Positions 16,120-25,524 of a stretch of DNA of 64,000 bases are shown piece by piece. This stretch comes from an uncultured Eubacteriales bacterium. GTDB lineage: Bacteria; Bacillota; Clostridia; Christensenellales; Borkfalkiaceae. The translations under genes and the position numbers were made by a program. The notes beneath the pieces are model-generated. The model worked only from the letters and a program-made list of their open reading frames with translations. It searched no databases and had not been told where the DNA came from. The first letter of the stretch is position 1. Every line of letters begins with the position of its first letter. Where the stretch lies: the NCBI GenBank assembly GCA_949288785.1, contig CASELQ010000001.1:124001-188000 (forward strand), read 5' to 3'.

Positions 16120-19100
16120 TTACTGTTTTTTCTTAAAAAATATTATATCTTTGTCCGAAAGCAGATTTTTAAGTTCGCTTATAAGCCCTTCGCAACGGCG
16201 CACCGAAGTATGCGCGTCGTATTTTTTGCCGCTCATCGCCACTATCACCGGGCACTCCCCGGGGTATGACGCGGCAATATCGAGTATCTCGTTTAAGTCT
16301 TTCTGCCGTTCTTCCGGAATGATGAGCCCCAGATACTCCTGTTCGTGCGGGGCGGCGACGTCTTCGGCAGACATCTCCATGCGGGTTATTTTGTCCGCCA
16401 CTATCTGGGCAACCCCGTCCTTAAACTGCAATTTACCCGTTAAAACCACCACTTCTTCGGGCGCAAGAAAGTCCTTGACGCCGTCATAAAGCGAGGAAAA
16501 AACAATTACTTCTATGCTGCCGTAAAGATCTTCCACCGTCATGAACGCCATTGCCGCGCCGCTCTTGGTGGCGTGCCGCTTGAATTCGGTGATTATGCCG
16601 CCCATAACCACCTTTTCCCCGTCCTTTACTTCGGTGTACTGCCGGTTTCCGTCCTCATCCTCTTCGTAATATTCCAAAAGCCCGGTGTTAAATGAGTATT
16701 TATCGAACTGCTCCCTGTAATCGGAAAGCGGGTGCCCCGAAAGGTATACCCCCACCACCGACCTTTCGTTGGTGAGTTTTTCGCGCGAGGAGAACTCAGG
16801 AAGATCGGGATATTCTATTTTAAGCCCCTCGTCCTCCTCGAAAAAGGTGCCGAAAAAGCTTATCTGCATGGCGTTTTTCTTCTTGTTGGCGTCCGCCACC
16901 CTGTCCATATAGTCCGAATGGACTTCCATAAGCGTTCTGCGGTTTTTGCCAAACTCGTCGAACGAACCCGAAAGGATAAGGCTTTCCACCAGGCGCTTGT
17001 TTATTCCGAGGGGCACCGTGCGGGTTATAAAATCTTCAAAAGACTTGAAATCGCCGCCGTCCGCCCGTTCTTTTAAAATGTCGTTTATTATGGCGAGCCC
17101 CACGTTTTTAAGCCCCACCAGCCCGAACCTTATTCCCCCGTTCTCACAGGAGAAATAGGCTTTACTTTTATTCACGTCCGGCGGGAACACGTTTATGTTG
17201 CGGCTTTTAAGATACGTTAAGTATTTGGAGAGTTCCTCTATCTTATCTATACGGTTATTTAAGAGCGAACAGAAAAATTCCACCGGGTAGTATCTTTTGA
17301 GATACGCCGTCTGATAGGCGAGCACCGCGTAAGCCGCCGCGTGCGATTTGTTGAAGGCATACCGCGCGAAAGGTTTCATGTTGTCGTAAATCTTTATCGC
17401 CACGTCCTCCGGCACGCCGCGCTTTATTGCGCCGTCTACCGGCTGGCCGGTGTGCTCGTTTATGCCGCCGTACACGAAGATGGACTTTTGCTGCTCCATT
17501 ATTTCCACCTTCTTTTTGCCCATTGCCTTACGCACTATGTCCGCGTGCCCCAGCGTGAACCCGCCGAGGCTCTGGCATATCTGCATGACCTGCTCCTGAT
17601 ACACAAGTATCCCGTAACTGTTTTTTAAAATTGGCTCTAAAAGCGGATGATCGTATTTTATGTTTTCCGGGTTGTGCTTGTTCTTTATGTACTGCGGTAT
17701 GGAGTCCATGGGGCCCGGGCGGTAAAGGGATATTCCCGCTATTATGTCTTCGAACGTGGTCGGTTTAAGGTCCTTCATGAATCGTTTCATGCCCGGACTT
17801 TCAAGCTGGAACACCCCGTCCGTTTCGCCCGAACCGATGAGTTCGTATGTGCCTTCGTCCTCGTATCCTAAGCGGTGAAAGTCTATATCCACGCCGAAAT
17901 CTTCTTTTGCATACTCGCAAGCCAGCTGCACGTCGGTCAGAGTTCTCAGCCCCAAAAAGTCCATTTTCAGCATGCCCAGCGCTTCCACCTCTATCATGTC
18001 GAACTGGGTGGTGATGTCCTCACCGTTACGCTGGAGCGGCACGTTTTCCATTATGGGTTTTTCGCATATAACCACGCCCGCCGCGTGCATGGAGGTGTTC
18101 CTCGGCAGCCCCTCTACCTTTATCGCCATGTCTATGATTCTGCGGAGCTGATCGTCGGTTCTGTAAAGTTCTATCAGTTCGGGGACGCCCACATTCTGCC
18201 CGTCCTTAGTGGTCTCCATTCCCAAGGACTGCTTTATGGTGGACTTGCCGTCCATTAGTTTCGTTACTCTGTCCACGCTGGCGTAAGGCACGCTGTACAC
18301 GCGCGCAACGTCCTTTATTGCCTGCTTACTTGCAAGGGTACCGAAAGTGATTATCTGCGCCACCCTGTCCGCCCCGTATTTGTTGCGGACGTATTCCACC
18401 ACTTCGCCCCGGCGGGCGTCCGAAATGTCCACGTCGAAATCGGGCATGCTCACGCGTTCGCGGTTCAAAAACCGCTCGAAAATAAGCTGGTAACCTAAGG
18501 GCTCCACGTCCGTTATCCCTATGGAATACGCCACTATGCTGGATACGCCCGACCCGCGCCCCGCGCCCACGGGAATTCCTACGCTGCGCGCATAGTTTAT
18601 AAAGTCCCACACTATGAGATAATAGTCGCAAAAGCCCATGGAACTTATCACGTCGAACTCGTAATCGAAACGCTCCCTTATTTCGGGCGTGATTTCCTTA
18701 TACCGCTTTTTAAGCCCCTCCTCCGCTAAGCGTCGGAGGTATTCTTTGGGGGTGCTGCCGTCATCCGGCACGTATTTAGGAATGAGCGAAACGTCTCTTA
18801 TCGGCTCGCCCTTGGGGGTGAGCGCAAACACCTCTTCGGTTACCTTATCGGCTATTTTAACGGTGTTTTCCACCGCCGCCGGTATGTATGAAAAGAGCTT
18901 TTTCATCTCTTCCGGGCTCTTTAAATATGCCTGGTCGCTCTCCATTTTAAGGCGGGTGGGATCGTCGAGCGTGGTCTTCATGCTTATGCACATCACAACG
19001 TCCTGCATCTCCGCGTCCCCCCGCTCAAGGTAATGCACGTCGTTGGTGGCGACGAGCGGTATGCCCGTCTCTTGCGATAATTTAATTAGCAACGGATTTA

Positions 19101-19644
19101 TGCGCTTTTGATCGGGCAGGCCGTGATCCTGTATTTCAAGGTAAAAATCTTCGCCGAATATGCCGGAGAACATCTCCGCTTCTTTTTTCGCACCTTCGTA
19201 ATCGCCATCTATAAGCCGCTTGGGGATCCTGCCCGCAAGGCACGCCGAAAGACAGATAAGCCCCTCGGAATGTTCTGCTATCGTCTTATAATCTATTCTC
19301 GGCTTATAGTAAAACCCGTCAACGTACGCAATGGAATCGAGTTTTATCAGATTTTTATAGCCCTGTTTGTTTTTGCACAGCAGTATAAGGTGGTCGTAAT
19401 CCTGTTTGCCGGTCTTGTCCGTATAGTCGTCGCACACGTACATTTCGCACCCGATTATGTATTTTAGTCCCGCCTTTTTTGCCTCCTCGGCAAAATACAG
19501 GGTGCCGAACATATTGCCGTGGTCGGTTATTGCCACCGTATCCATTCCCTTTTCCTTGCATGCGTTAAACAGCTTGTCTATGCGGGTTGCCCCGTCTAAA
19601 AGGCTGTACTCCGTATGCAGATGCAAATGCACAAAATCTGACAT
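16120..19644 (-). CDS. dnaE: DNA polymerase III alpha subunit, DnaE type
   Basis: A 1174-residue C-family replicative polymerase. The N-terminal PHP domain begins HLHTEYSLLDGA (7-18); the polymerase domain includes GRGSGVSS and the catalytic MPDFDVDIS, followed by tandem helix-hairpin-helix segments, and the OB domain near the C-terminus (TEFKRHATKSGAAMAF). No exonuclease domain is inserted, so it is DnaE rather than PolC. In Firmicutes it works with PolC, mainly in lagging-strand synthesis. It lies 74 bases after whiA and before pfkA. Confidence 0.97.
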   Translation of the reverse strand: MSDFVHLHLHTEYSLLDGATRIDKLFNACKEKGMDTVAITDHGNMFGTLYFAEEAKKAGLKYIIGCEMYVCDDYTDKTGKQDYDHLILLCKNKQGYKNLIKLDSIAYVDGFYYKPRIDYKTIAEHSEGLICLSACLAGRIPKRLIDGDYEGAKKEAEMFSGIFGEDFYLEIQDHGLPDQKRINPLLIKLSQETGIPLVATNDVHYLERGDAEMQDVVMCISMKTTLDDPTRLKMESDQAYLKSPEEMKKLFSYIPAAVENTVKIADKVTEEVFALTPKGEPIRDVSLIPKYVPDDGSTPKEYLRRLAEEGLKKRYKEITPEIRERFDYEFDVISSMGFCDYYLIVWDFINYARSVGIPVGAGRGSGVSSIVAYSIGITDVEPLGYQLIFERFLNRERVSMPDFDVDISDARRGEVVEYVRNKYGADRVAQIITFGTLASKQAIKDVARVYSVPYASVDRVTKLMDGKSTIKQSLGMETTKDGQNVGVPELIELYRTDDQLRRIIDMAIKVEGLPRNTSMHAAGVVICEKPIMENVPLQRNGEDITTQFDMIEVEALGMLKMDFLGLRTLTDVQLACEYAKEDFGVDIDFHRLGYEDEGTYELIGSGETDGVFQLESPGMKRFMKDLKPTTFEDIIAGISLYRPGPMDSIPQYIKNKHNPENIKYDHPLLEPILKNSYGILVYQEQVMQICQSLGGFTLGHADIVRKAMGKKKVEIMEQQKSIFVYGGINEHTGQPVDGAIKRGVPEDVAIKIYDNMKPFARYAFNKSHAAAYAVLAYQTAYLKRYYPVEFFCSLLNNRIDKIEELSKYLTYLKSRNINVFPPDVNKSKAYFSCENGGIRFGLVGLKNVGLAIINDILKERADGGDFKSFEDFITRTVPLGINKRLVESLILSGSFDEFGKNRRTLMEVHSDYMDRVADANKKKNAMQISFFGTFFEEDEGLKIEYPDLPEFSSREKLTNERSVVGVYLSGHPLSDYREQFDKYSFNTGLLEYYEEDEDGNRQYTEVKDGEKVVMGGIITEFKRHATKSGAAMAFMTVEDLYGSIEVIVFSSLYDGVKDFLAPEEVVVLTGKLQFKDGVAQIVADKITRMEMSAEDVAAPHEQEYLGLIIPEERQKDLNEILDIAASYPGECPVIVAMSGKKYDAHTSVRRCEGLISELKNLLSDKDIIFFKKKQ

Positions 19645-19718
19645 ATCCTTTTCTTCCGTCCGTTTTTTGTTTTTCTCCCGCGCCGCAAAATTTCCCTGAA
19701 TTTTCAGGCGCTTGCGTT

Positions 19719-20696
19719 TTACCTTTTAATGCCGTTATCGTTCTTTATTTTGCCGCAGTTTTCCGCTATTTCGCTTATCTTTCTTAATCTGTGATTTAAG
19801 CAGCTCTTGGTGATATTCAGCCTTGCCGCAAGTTCGGTTAAAGTGTCTTCCGGGAAATCTCTTCTTGCGGCGGCGGCAGCGGCAAGTTCGGGATTTAAAG
19901 CCTTTAAGCCGATCTCTTTATCTATTTTGTCTATGGCGGAGGCATATTTATACGCCGCTTCAACCTGGCGGCTCACGTTGCCGAGGTCGCAGTTTTTCTG
20001 GCGGTTGGTGTTGTTTAAGAGTTCTTTACTTATCATTATGTCCGTTATTTTAAGCACCGACTTGGGCGCCGGCAGAAAGGCGAGAAAATCTTTTATCCCC
20101 TCCGCGCTCTTTATATATACTATATAACTCTCTCTCCGCCGCGTAATATGCGTGTTTATGCCGAACCGCGCCAGCCTTTCCGACGTTACTGCCGCCGTTT
20201 TCGCATGGAAAAATATAAGTTCAAGGTGGTAGCCCGTGCCGTTTTCCTCCTTTAACGAGGGCGCCGTGCAGCCGCCCGCCGTTATAAACAGCCCCCTTAT
20301 AAAGGCGCGGAAACAACAATCCTTTTGGGCTATTCCGCCGTAAAAATCAAAGTTTACGGAATATCCGCCGCCGCTTACCGTAAGTATGCCGAGCGATACG
20401 AGTATTTCCGGCACGCCCCGCCCCCAAAGAGTTACGGTAAAGCGGTCCTTTTTATTCAGCTTGTCCTCCGATACCGAGACTTCCCGCAAATCGTAACCGT
20501 ACACCAGAGAAAGGTATTGGGCTATGACGTTCAGGGTCTCTTCGTCCCTCACGGAAAAATCCAAGCCCGGTTCCCCCTCCTTTTCAAAGAGTGTGCCGGC
20601 TCCCCGCAGCGCACCCGCCAGAAAGGCGCGGCGGCAGTGCTCTTCTTTTATGGGGCGGGAAAGTATTTCCTCACGTACCGTTTTGCCGAAATTCAT
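19719..20696 (-). CDS. whiA: WhiA-family DNA-binding protein
   Basis: A 325-residue WhiA homologue with the N-terminal LAGLIDADG-like domain (RRAFLAGALRGAGT and later FIRGLFITAGGC) and a C-terminal helix-turn-helix (LTELAARLNITKSCLNHRLRK). In Firmicutes WhiA is linked to chromosome segregation and cell division. Its ATG overlaps the PHP gene stop as ATGA (20693-20696). The usual neighbours rapZ and yvcK are absent between murB and whiA here. Confidence 0.95.
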   Translation of the reverse strand: MNFGKTVREEILSRPIKEEHCRRAFLAGALRGAGTLFEKEGEPGLDFSVRDEETLNVIAQYLSLVYGYDLREVSVSEDKLNKKDRFTVTLWGRGVPEILVSLGILTVSGGGYSVNFDFYGGIAQKDCCFRAFIRGLFITAGGCTAPSLKEENGTGYHLELIFFHAKTAAVTSERLARFGINTHITRRRESYIVYIKSAEGIKDFLAFLPAPKSVLKITDIMISKELLNNTNRQKNCDLGNVSRQVEAAYKYASAIDKIDKEIGLKALNPELAAAAAARRDFPEDTLTELAARLNITKSCLNHRLRKISEIAENCGKIKNDNGIKR

Positions 20697-21472
20697 CTGC
20701 CCGCCTCCCCTTTGAACCTCTTAAACCTAAAATCGGGGGTCCTTCCGTCTATATTAAAAATCCGCTCGGGCGGGACTTTCACCCTTTCAAGCAGTTTTTG
20801 CACAAGGCTTATTTCCCCCACGCGATCGGGAGAATGTGCGTCCGACCCGATTACGAAGTTCACCCCCGTTTCGATTACTGCGTACAGTTCTTCATCCGAA
20901 AGATGGGTTTTTTTGGCGTTTAACTCGATGTACGTGCCGTAATCGGCGGCGGCTTTAGCCACTTCCGCCGCGTCCGCAAAGCAGCAGTAATTGAGGTGGG
21001 TTATCACGTCTATGGGATTATTTTTAACGGCGTTTATATACGTTGCCGTGTTTTCCTTTATGAGCCGCGCGGAGGGTTTAGGCGCCTTTTTCATGGACAG
21101 GAAAAAGTTGGGTATGCCTATTTTAAACGCCGCGCCCAAAGTGTAAGTTACGAACTTATGCACCCCGGCAAGATATATATCGAAACTGTCGTAAAGCGAA
21201 CTTTTAAGGTCGGTCTTGCCGTCCAGCCCTATTATGTTGGACTCTATGCCGAGAAGGGTCTTTACCCCCGTTTCCTTTTCCGCCGCGGCGCACTCACGGC
21301 GCATTACCGGCAGCACCTTTTTCGTAAGCCCGTATACGGGGTGCGCAAATCCGTGATCGGATATGCCGAGCTCAAAAAGCCCCGCATCTTTTGCCGCCCT
21401 TGCGTTATCTATGATTTCGCCCGTGCCGTGCGAATAAACGGTATGCGTATGATAATCTGCGGTAAGCCGCAT
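20693..21472 (-). CDS. PHP-domain phosphoesterase
   Basis: A 259-residue PHP-superfamily hydrolase. Metal-binding motifs are visible: DYHTHTVYSHG (6-16), the DHGFAH segment near 39, the GIESN motif near residue 76, and the C-terminal SDAHSP near 210. Members are phosphatases, such as YcdX or histidinol phosphatase; histidine biosynthesis genes are absent here, so HisK is not supported. It sits between murB (the stop TAA and its ATG are adjacent) and whiA (4-base overlap), a common clostridial order. Confidence 0.85.
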   Translation of the reverse strand: MRLTADYHTHTVYSHGTGEIIDNARAAKDAGLFELGISDHGFAHPVYGLTKKVLPVMRRECAAAEKETGVKTLLGIESNIIGLDGKTDLKSSLYDSFDIYLAGVHKFVTYTLGAAFKIGIPNFFLSMKKAPKPSARLIKENTATYINAVKNNPIDVITHLNYCCFADAAEVAKAAADYGTYIELNAKKTHLSDEELYAVIETGVNFVIGSDAHSPDRVGEISLVQKLLERVKVPPERIFNIDGRTPDFRFKRFKGEAGR

Positions 21473-22366
21473 TTAAAACTCCCCGATAAATTCCACCTCC
21501 TCGGTAAGAAGTACGCCGAATTTATCTTTTACCTTTTTCTTTATGTATTGAATAAGCATATACACGTCTTCCGCCTGAGCGGAGGAGGATGCCGTTATAA
21601 AGTTTGCGTGTTTTTCGGATACTGCCGCTCCGCCTATACACGAACCTTTAAGCCCCGCCTGTTCGATGAGGCGCGCCGCATAGTCCCCCTCCGGGTTCAG
21701 AAACACCGAGCCGCAGTTCTTGCCAGCGGGCTGAGCTTCTTTTCTGGCGGAAAGGGTCTGTTCCGTCTTTAACGCTATTTCGCTTTTATTGCCGGGGTTT
21801 AACGCAAACGTGGCGGATACCACCTTTTCCCCCGTTTTTTTAAACCTGCTGGTGCGGTAGCCGAATTTACAGTCCTTATTGTAATATCTTACGAGCTTGC
21901 CGTTTTTAAGGGTTTCCACCCACAATATAACGTCCCCCGCGCTGTGGCCGAACGCGCCCGCGTTCTGCACCGCCGCGCCGCCCGCCGTGCCGGGTATCCC
22001 CGCCGCCCATTCCAGCCCCGAAAGCCCGCTCTTTGCGGCAAAGGCGCAGAGCGCCGACAGCTGAGCGCCGCACATTGCGGTTATGCCTTCTCTCCGCATA
22101 AACACGTCCTTTAACCGTACCGTGGAGATGATCAGCCCGTTAAACCCTTTGTCCGAAACGAGCACGTTGCTCCCGCCGCCTATTATCTTTACCGGCACGC
22201 GGCACCGCTTTGCCGCAAGCACCGCGCGGTTTAACGAATACAGGCTTCTTATTTCGGTATACCACTTTGCCCTGCCGCCGCAGCCGAGCGTGGTATGTTT
22301 TTTCATAGGTTCATCGGTTTTGAGTTCCAGATCGTAAATATCTTCAAGCTGCTCTTTAAAACCCAT
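21473..22366 (-). CDS. murB: UDP-N-acetylenolpyruvoylglucosamine reductase
   Basis: A 297-residue FAD/NADPH enzyme making UDP-MurNAc for peptidoglycan. FAD-binding IIGGGSNVLVSD (61-72) and GLEWAAGIPGTAGGAAVQNAG (split across 118-137) are clear, catalytic Ser220 lies in GSVFLNP, and the C-terminal EEVEFIG carries the catalytic Glu. Length indicates a type IIa MurB, as usual in Firmicutes. It has its own promoter and an AAGGAG site and heads the murB-PHP-whiA-dnaE-pfkA-pfp cluster. Confidence 0.96.
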   Translation of the reverse strand: MGFKEQLEDIYDLELKTDEPMKKHTTLGCGGRAKWYTEIRSLYSLNRAVLAAKRCRVPVKIIGGGSNVLVSDKGFNGLIISTVRLKDVFMRREGITAMCGAQLSALCAFAAKSGLSGLEWAAGIPGTAGGAAVQNAGAFGHSAGDVILWVETLKNGKLVRYYNKDCKFGYRTSRFKKTGEKVVSATFALNPGNKSEIALKTEQTLSARKEAQPAGKNCGSVFLNPEGDYAARLIEQAGLKGSCIGGAAVSEKHANFITASSSAQAEDVYMLIQYIKKKVKDKFGVLLTEEVEFIGEF

Positions 22367-22381
22367 ATATCTCCTTATATC

Positions 22382-22410
22382 ATTTTACTATATTTTTTTA
22401 TTTTTTTCAA
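22382..22410 (-). promoter_or_regulatory. Promoter for murB
   Basis: Minus-strand TTGAAA (22405-22410), 17 bases, TAAAAT (22382-22387), in the 46-base gap after the upstream gene. Confidence 0.6.
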
Positions 22411-22412
22411 GA

Positions 22413-23396
22413 TTACAGCAATAAATTTTTTATTTCTTCGGGCAGTTCTTTTCCTCCTTTCGCGGCGGCGAGCGAAAGTTCCTGCATACCTTTTAATTGG
22501 TCTGCCGAAAGAAATGCCGAAATCGTTTTTCCGCACTCCGCACGCTGCATGGCGGCAAGTTTTTCATCTGCGTAACTTACGCCGCCGTATACCGAGAACA
22601 TACTCAGTGCGCCCAGATCTTCCTGAACGGCGGAAGAAAGCAGGTAATCTATGAACATCTCGGCATATACGTTCTTTTCCGCGCTTTCCCCCGTTACCGA
22701 AATATACTGATACAGGTCGTTAAACCCCGTGAGCGGAATTACGCCGAACTGAAACCCGATATTTGAAAGCCTTACTATATCTCTCTGCGTGCCCAGCATC
22801 ACCCCGTCTTTTCCGCCGGTAAAGGCGGCGTAAGCCTCTTTGGGCGGGAGCACCCTGTAACTTTCCGCCGAATAACCCGAAAGTTCGAGCGCAACGACGG
22901 GCTGGGTGTACTCTCCTTGCGAAACTATAAGGTTACCCCGGATAAAGTTATCCTTAATCTCCGCGCCTTCTCTTATTATAAGGCAATATCCGCCCCTGCA
23001 CCAGGGCACGGCGTAAACGCTGTTTTCCACCCTTCCGCCCGCCGCATAGCTCATTTTATTAAGAGGCTGAACGTTAAGAGGCTCGGTCCCCGCGCCGTAT
23101 GAAATAAGGTCCGGGAACGAGCCATTCTTCATATGCTCCCTTGCTGTTTCCGCCGTGTAAGACAGCGCGGTTACAAGCACCCCTTCGTTCTCCTTTTCAA
23201 ATCCGCGCGCGGCTTTAAGCAAAAAGGACTTTCTGGAACCCGTTCCGCCCTCGAAACTGTCTATCTGCCAGAGCGTTATTATACCCTTATAAGAGGGCGC
23301 GGGAAAGGCGCCCGGGTTTTGGGCATGCGGCAAAAAAAGCGCGATCGCCGCGCATGCGGCAAGCAGTATTCCCGCGGTTATCCTGAGAATTTTCAT
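22413..23396 (-). CDS. Extracytoplasmic solute-binding-like protein, probable lipoprotein
   Basis: A 327-residue exported protein resembling family 1 (sugar-type) extracellular binding proteins but shorter than most. Residues 4-22 form a hydrophobic signal segment with a possible lipobox LAAC (12-15); hydrophobicity continues after the Cys, so a membrane anchor is also possible. The mature part has the alternating pattern of a binding protein (ITLWQIDSFEGG, PDLISYG, VYAVPWC, and a C-terminal helical block). No ABC permease or ATPase gene is adjacent, so its partner is unknown. No good promoter or ribosome site is evident; a terminator lies just upstream. Confidence 0.65.
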   Translation of the reverse strand: MKILRITAGILLAACAAIALFLPHAQNPGAFPAPSYKGIITLWQIDSFEGGTGSRKSFLLKAARGFEKENEGVLVTALSYTAETAREHMKNGSFPDLISYGAGTEPLNVQPLNKMSYAAGGRVENSVYAVPWCRGGYCLIIREGAEIKDNFIRGNLIVSQGEYTQPVVALELSGYSAESYRVLPPKEAYAAFTGGKDGVMLGTQRDIVRLSNIGFQFGVIPLTGFNDLYQYISVTGESAEKNVYAEMFIDYLLSSAVQEDLGALSMFSVYGGVSYADEKLAAMQRAECGKTISAFLSADQLKGMQELSLAAAKGGKELPEEIKNLLL

Positions 23397-23423
23397 AGTA
23401 AAAGTATATTCCCGTAAAAGACG

Positions 23424-23457
23424 AAAAAGGACTTTCCCGCAAAGAAAAGTCCTTTTT
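23424..23457. terminator. Bidirectional terminator after the M16 peptidase gene
   Basis: A 12-bp stem AAAAAGGACTTT with its complement (23424-23435/23446-23457), rich in A on one side and T on the other, lies between the peptidase stop and the binding-protein start. Confidence 0.8.
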
Positions 23458-23486
23458 TTGTTTATCCCGAATATCCGGCGGGCTCT

Positions 23487-24728
23487 TTACAGCGTAACCG
23501 GCGTCCTGCCCGGACCCACCGTGGCGGTGGATGCTTTTTCCTTTAAGAGCACCGCTTTTATTACGTCGTTCACTTCATCGCGGGTGGTTTTGTCTATATC
23601 CGCAATGCGCTCCTTAAAATCGAAAACCTTATCTAAAAACAGCAGGTATCTGCCGAACAGCAGCATCTGCGAGGAGGTGCTTTCCTGCCCCATTACAAAG
23701 GTAGATTTTATCTGTTCCTTTCCGCGCAAAAACTCCTGTTCGGTTATCCCTTCCGCAAACAAATTATCCACCACGCCCGAAACCGCGCGCTCTGCCGCCG
23801 CGCGCTCGGCGGTATTCACGCCCGCATATATTTCCAGCGCGCCGCTGTCTTTATACTGGGAAACGTAGGAATATATGCTGTAAGCAAGCCCCATTTCCTC
23901 GCGCACCTTCTGAAACAGCCGGCTGCTCATACCCCCGCCCAGCACAGAGTTTGCAAGCGCCAGCGCCACGTTACGTTTGTCGCTTACGGGCAGCGCGGGG
24001 AATGAAAAGGCTATGTGAGATTGTTCCGTGCGCTTGCATTTGTATAAATATGAAGGCTCAACTTCGGCGTATTTTTTCTGCTCCGCGCTCTTTTTGCCGG
24101 TAAATCTGCACGCAAAGAGCTGCTCTATCATGCTTTCCGCCGCCTGCACGTCTACGTTGCCGGCAACGGATATCACCACGTTATCCGCGCAGTAATATTT
24201 TTCCATGTACTCCCTTATATCCTGCCTTGTAAACTTCTTTACGTTCTTTATGCTGCCGAGTATGGTTCTCCCCAGCCCCTCGTCTCCGTATCTGCTCCTT
24301 GCAAGCAGGTCTAAACACAGTTCTTCGGGCTCGTCCTCGCACATGTTTATTTCTTCTATCACCACGCCTTTTTCGCGCGCGCTCTCGCTTTCCTCGAACA
24401 GGGAATCGAAGAATATATCCGAAAGCACTTCCAGCGATTCAAAAAGGTGCTCCGCGGTGGCCTTGGTGTAATAGCAGGTGAGTTCCTTGGAGGTAAAGGC
24501 GTTAATCTGGGCGCCTATCCTGTCGGTGTAATCCGAGATCTCGAAAGCCGTCCTGTTTTTGGTGCCCTTGAAAAGCATATGCTCTATAAAGTGCGAAATG
24601 CCGTTGCTGTCTTTGGTTTCGTTTATGCTGCCCGTCTTTACCAGCACCCCGCAGGAAACCGTGAACAGCCCTTCCATCCTGTGTACTATAAGCCTTAAAC
24701 CGTTATCGAATTGCCTGTAATGCGTCAT
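23487..24728 (-). CDS. M16-family zinc peptidase (MlpA/YmxG-like)
   Basis: A 413-residue insulinase-type metallopeptidase. The inverted zinc motif is H46-F-I-E49-H50, with downstream acidic residues at about 125-126 (VVIEEIN) completing the site, and the second half has the RLFQKVREEMGLAYSIYSY substrate-binding segment. I chose the ATG at 24726-24728, preceded by AAGGGTG; the upstream extension has no homologous sequence. In Bacillus mlpA lies beside ylxY and pnp, and that order is conserved here. Substrates are unknown; it is probably cytosolic. Confidence 0.9.
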   Translation of the reverse strand: MTHYRQFDNGLRLIVHRMEGLFTVSCGVLVKTGSINETKDSNGISHFIEHMLFKGTKNRTAFEISDYTDRIGAQINAFTSKELTCYYTKATAEHLFESLEVLSDIFFDSLFEESESAREKGVVIEEINMCEDEPEELCLDLLARSRYGDEGLGRTILGSIKNVKKFTRQDIREYMEKYYCADNVVISVAGNVDVQAAESMIEQLFACRFTGKKSAEQKKYAEVEPSYLYKCKRTEQSHIAFSFPALPVSDKRNVALALANSVLGGGMSSRLFQKVREEMGLAYSIYSYVSQYKDSGALEIYAGVNTAERAAAERAVSGVVDNLFAEGITEQEFLRGKEQIKSTFVMGQESTSSQMLLFGRYLLFLDKVFDFKERIADIDKTTRDEVNDVIKAVLLKEKASTATVGPGRTPVTL

Positions 24729-24757
24729 TTTATCACCCTTAGTATATTGTACGCAAT

Positions 24758-25477
24758 TTAAGCCGCCGTATCCCCTATGTTTTCGCTTACCGTAACGAGG
24801 GAATATCCGCCGCTCAATATCCTTGCTATTATTTCCGGCAGACACCTCAGCGTGTGCGGCTTGGGGTGCATAAGTATAAGGTCCCCGCCCGTGAGGTTAT
24901 CGGTGGCGCGGGATATTATTTTACTTTCGCTCTCGTCCCGCCAGTCTATGGTGTCCTTGGACCACATTATCACCTTATACCCCAGGTCATACGCCGCGTT
25001 AAGCGTATTCCTGCCGAAACTCCCCGAGGGCGGAGCGAACAGCCGCGGCTTTACGCCCGAAAGCGCTTCCACCACCGCCCCGGTAAGTTCTATTTCCTGC
25101 TTATTTTCTTCATACCCCAGCGACTTATGGTCCTTATGAAAATACCCGTGGTTTGCAAGTTCGTGCCCGCTTTCCGCAATCTTTTTTAAAGCTAAAGCAT
25201 TGTCGTCCGCCCAGCAGCCGCCTACAAAAAAAGTGGCTCTTGCGCCGAATGCGTTAAGCGTTTCCACCATCGCCTCCACCACTTCGGTGTTTTCATATAC
25301 GTTTATCATTAAAGATACGCCGCCGCCCGCTCTGTTGCCGTTATAAATGGCTTCCGCCTCTTTCCCGCCGTATGCGGGGAGCGGCTCTTCCCCTATAAAA
25401 CTCACCGAAATCACCGCCGTTATTATGACGGCAAGTATTATGTTGGTTATTACCGTTATCCTCTTTCTGCCGGTCAT
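24758..25477 (-). CDS. ylxY: YlxY-like polysaccharide deacetylase-family protein
   Basis: A 239-residue protein with an N-terminal membrane anchor (about 7-28) and a NodB-fold domain. Motifs 2-5 are recognisable: HELANHGYFH, PPSGSFG, the DTIDW segment, and LILMHPKPH. Motif 1, normally TFDDGP, reads MINVYENT and lacks both Asp residues, so metal-dependent deacetylation is doubtful; this matches the clostridial YlxY-like subfamily. Neighbours pnp and the M16 peptidase repeat the Bacillus gene order. The start follows AAGAGGTGG. A possible sporulation-type promoter lies upstream. Confidence 0.8.
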   Translation of the reverse strand: MTGRKRITVITNIILAVIITAVISVSFIGEEPLPAYGGKEAEAIYNGNRAGGGVSLMINVYENTEVVEAMVETLNAFGARATFFVGGCWADDNALALKKIAESGHELANHGYFHKDHKSLGYEENKQEIELTGAVVEALSGVKPRLFAPPSGSFGRNTLNAAYDLGYKVIMWSKDTIDWRDESESKIISRATDNLTGGDLILMHPKPHTLRCLPEIIARILSGGYSLVTVSENIGDTAA

Positions 25478-25494
25478 TTACCCACCTCTTTTTT

Positions 25495-25524
25495 ATCTTA
25501 TGCGGTATATTGCGTGTAAATGAC
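25495..25524 (-). promoter_or_regulatory. Possible sigma-E-type promoter for ylxY
   Basis: Minus-strand GTCATTTA (25517-25524), 14 bases, CATAAGAT (25495-25502). This resembles the mother-cell sigma-E pattern (GTCATATT, then CATAcaat). The match is partial and untested. Confidence 0.25.
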
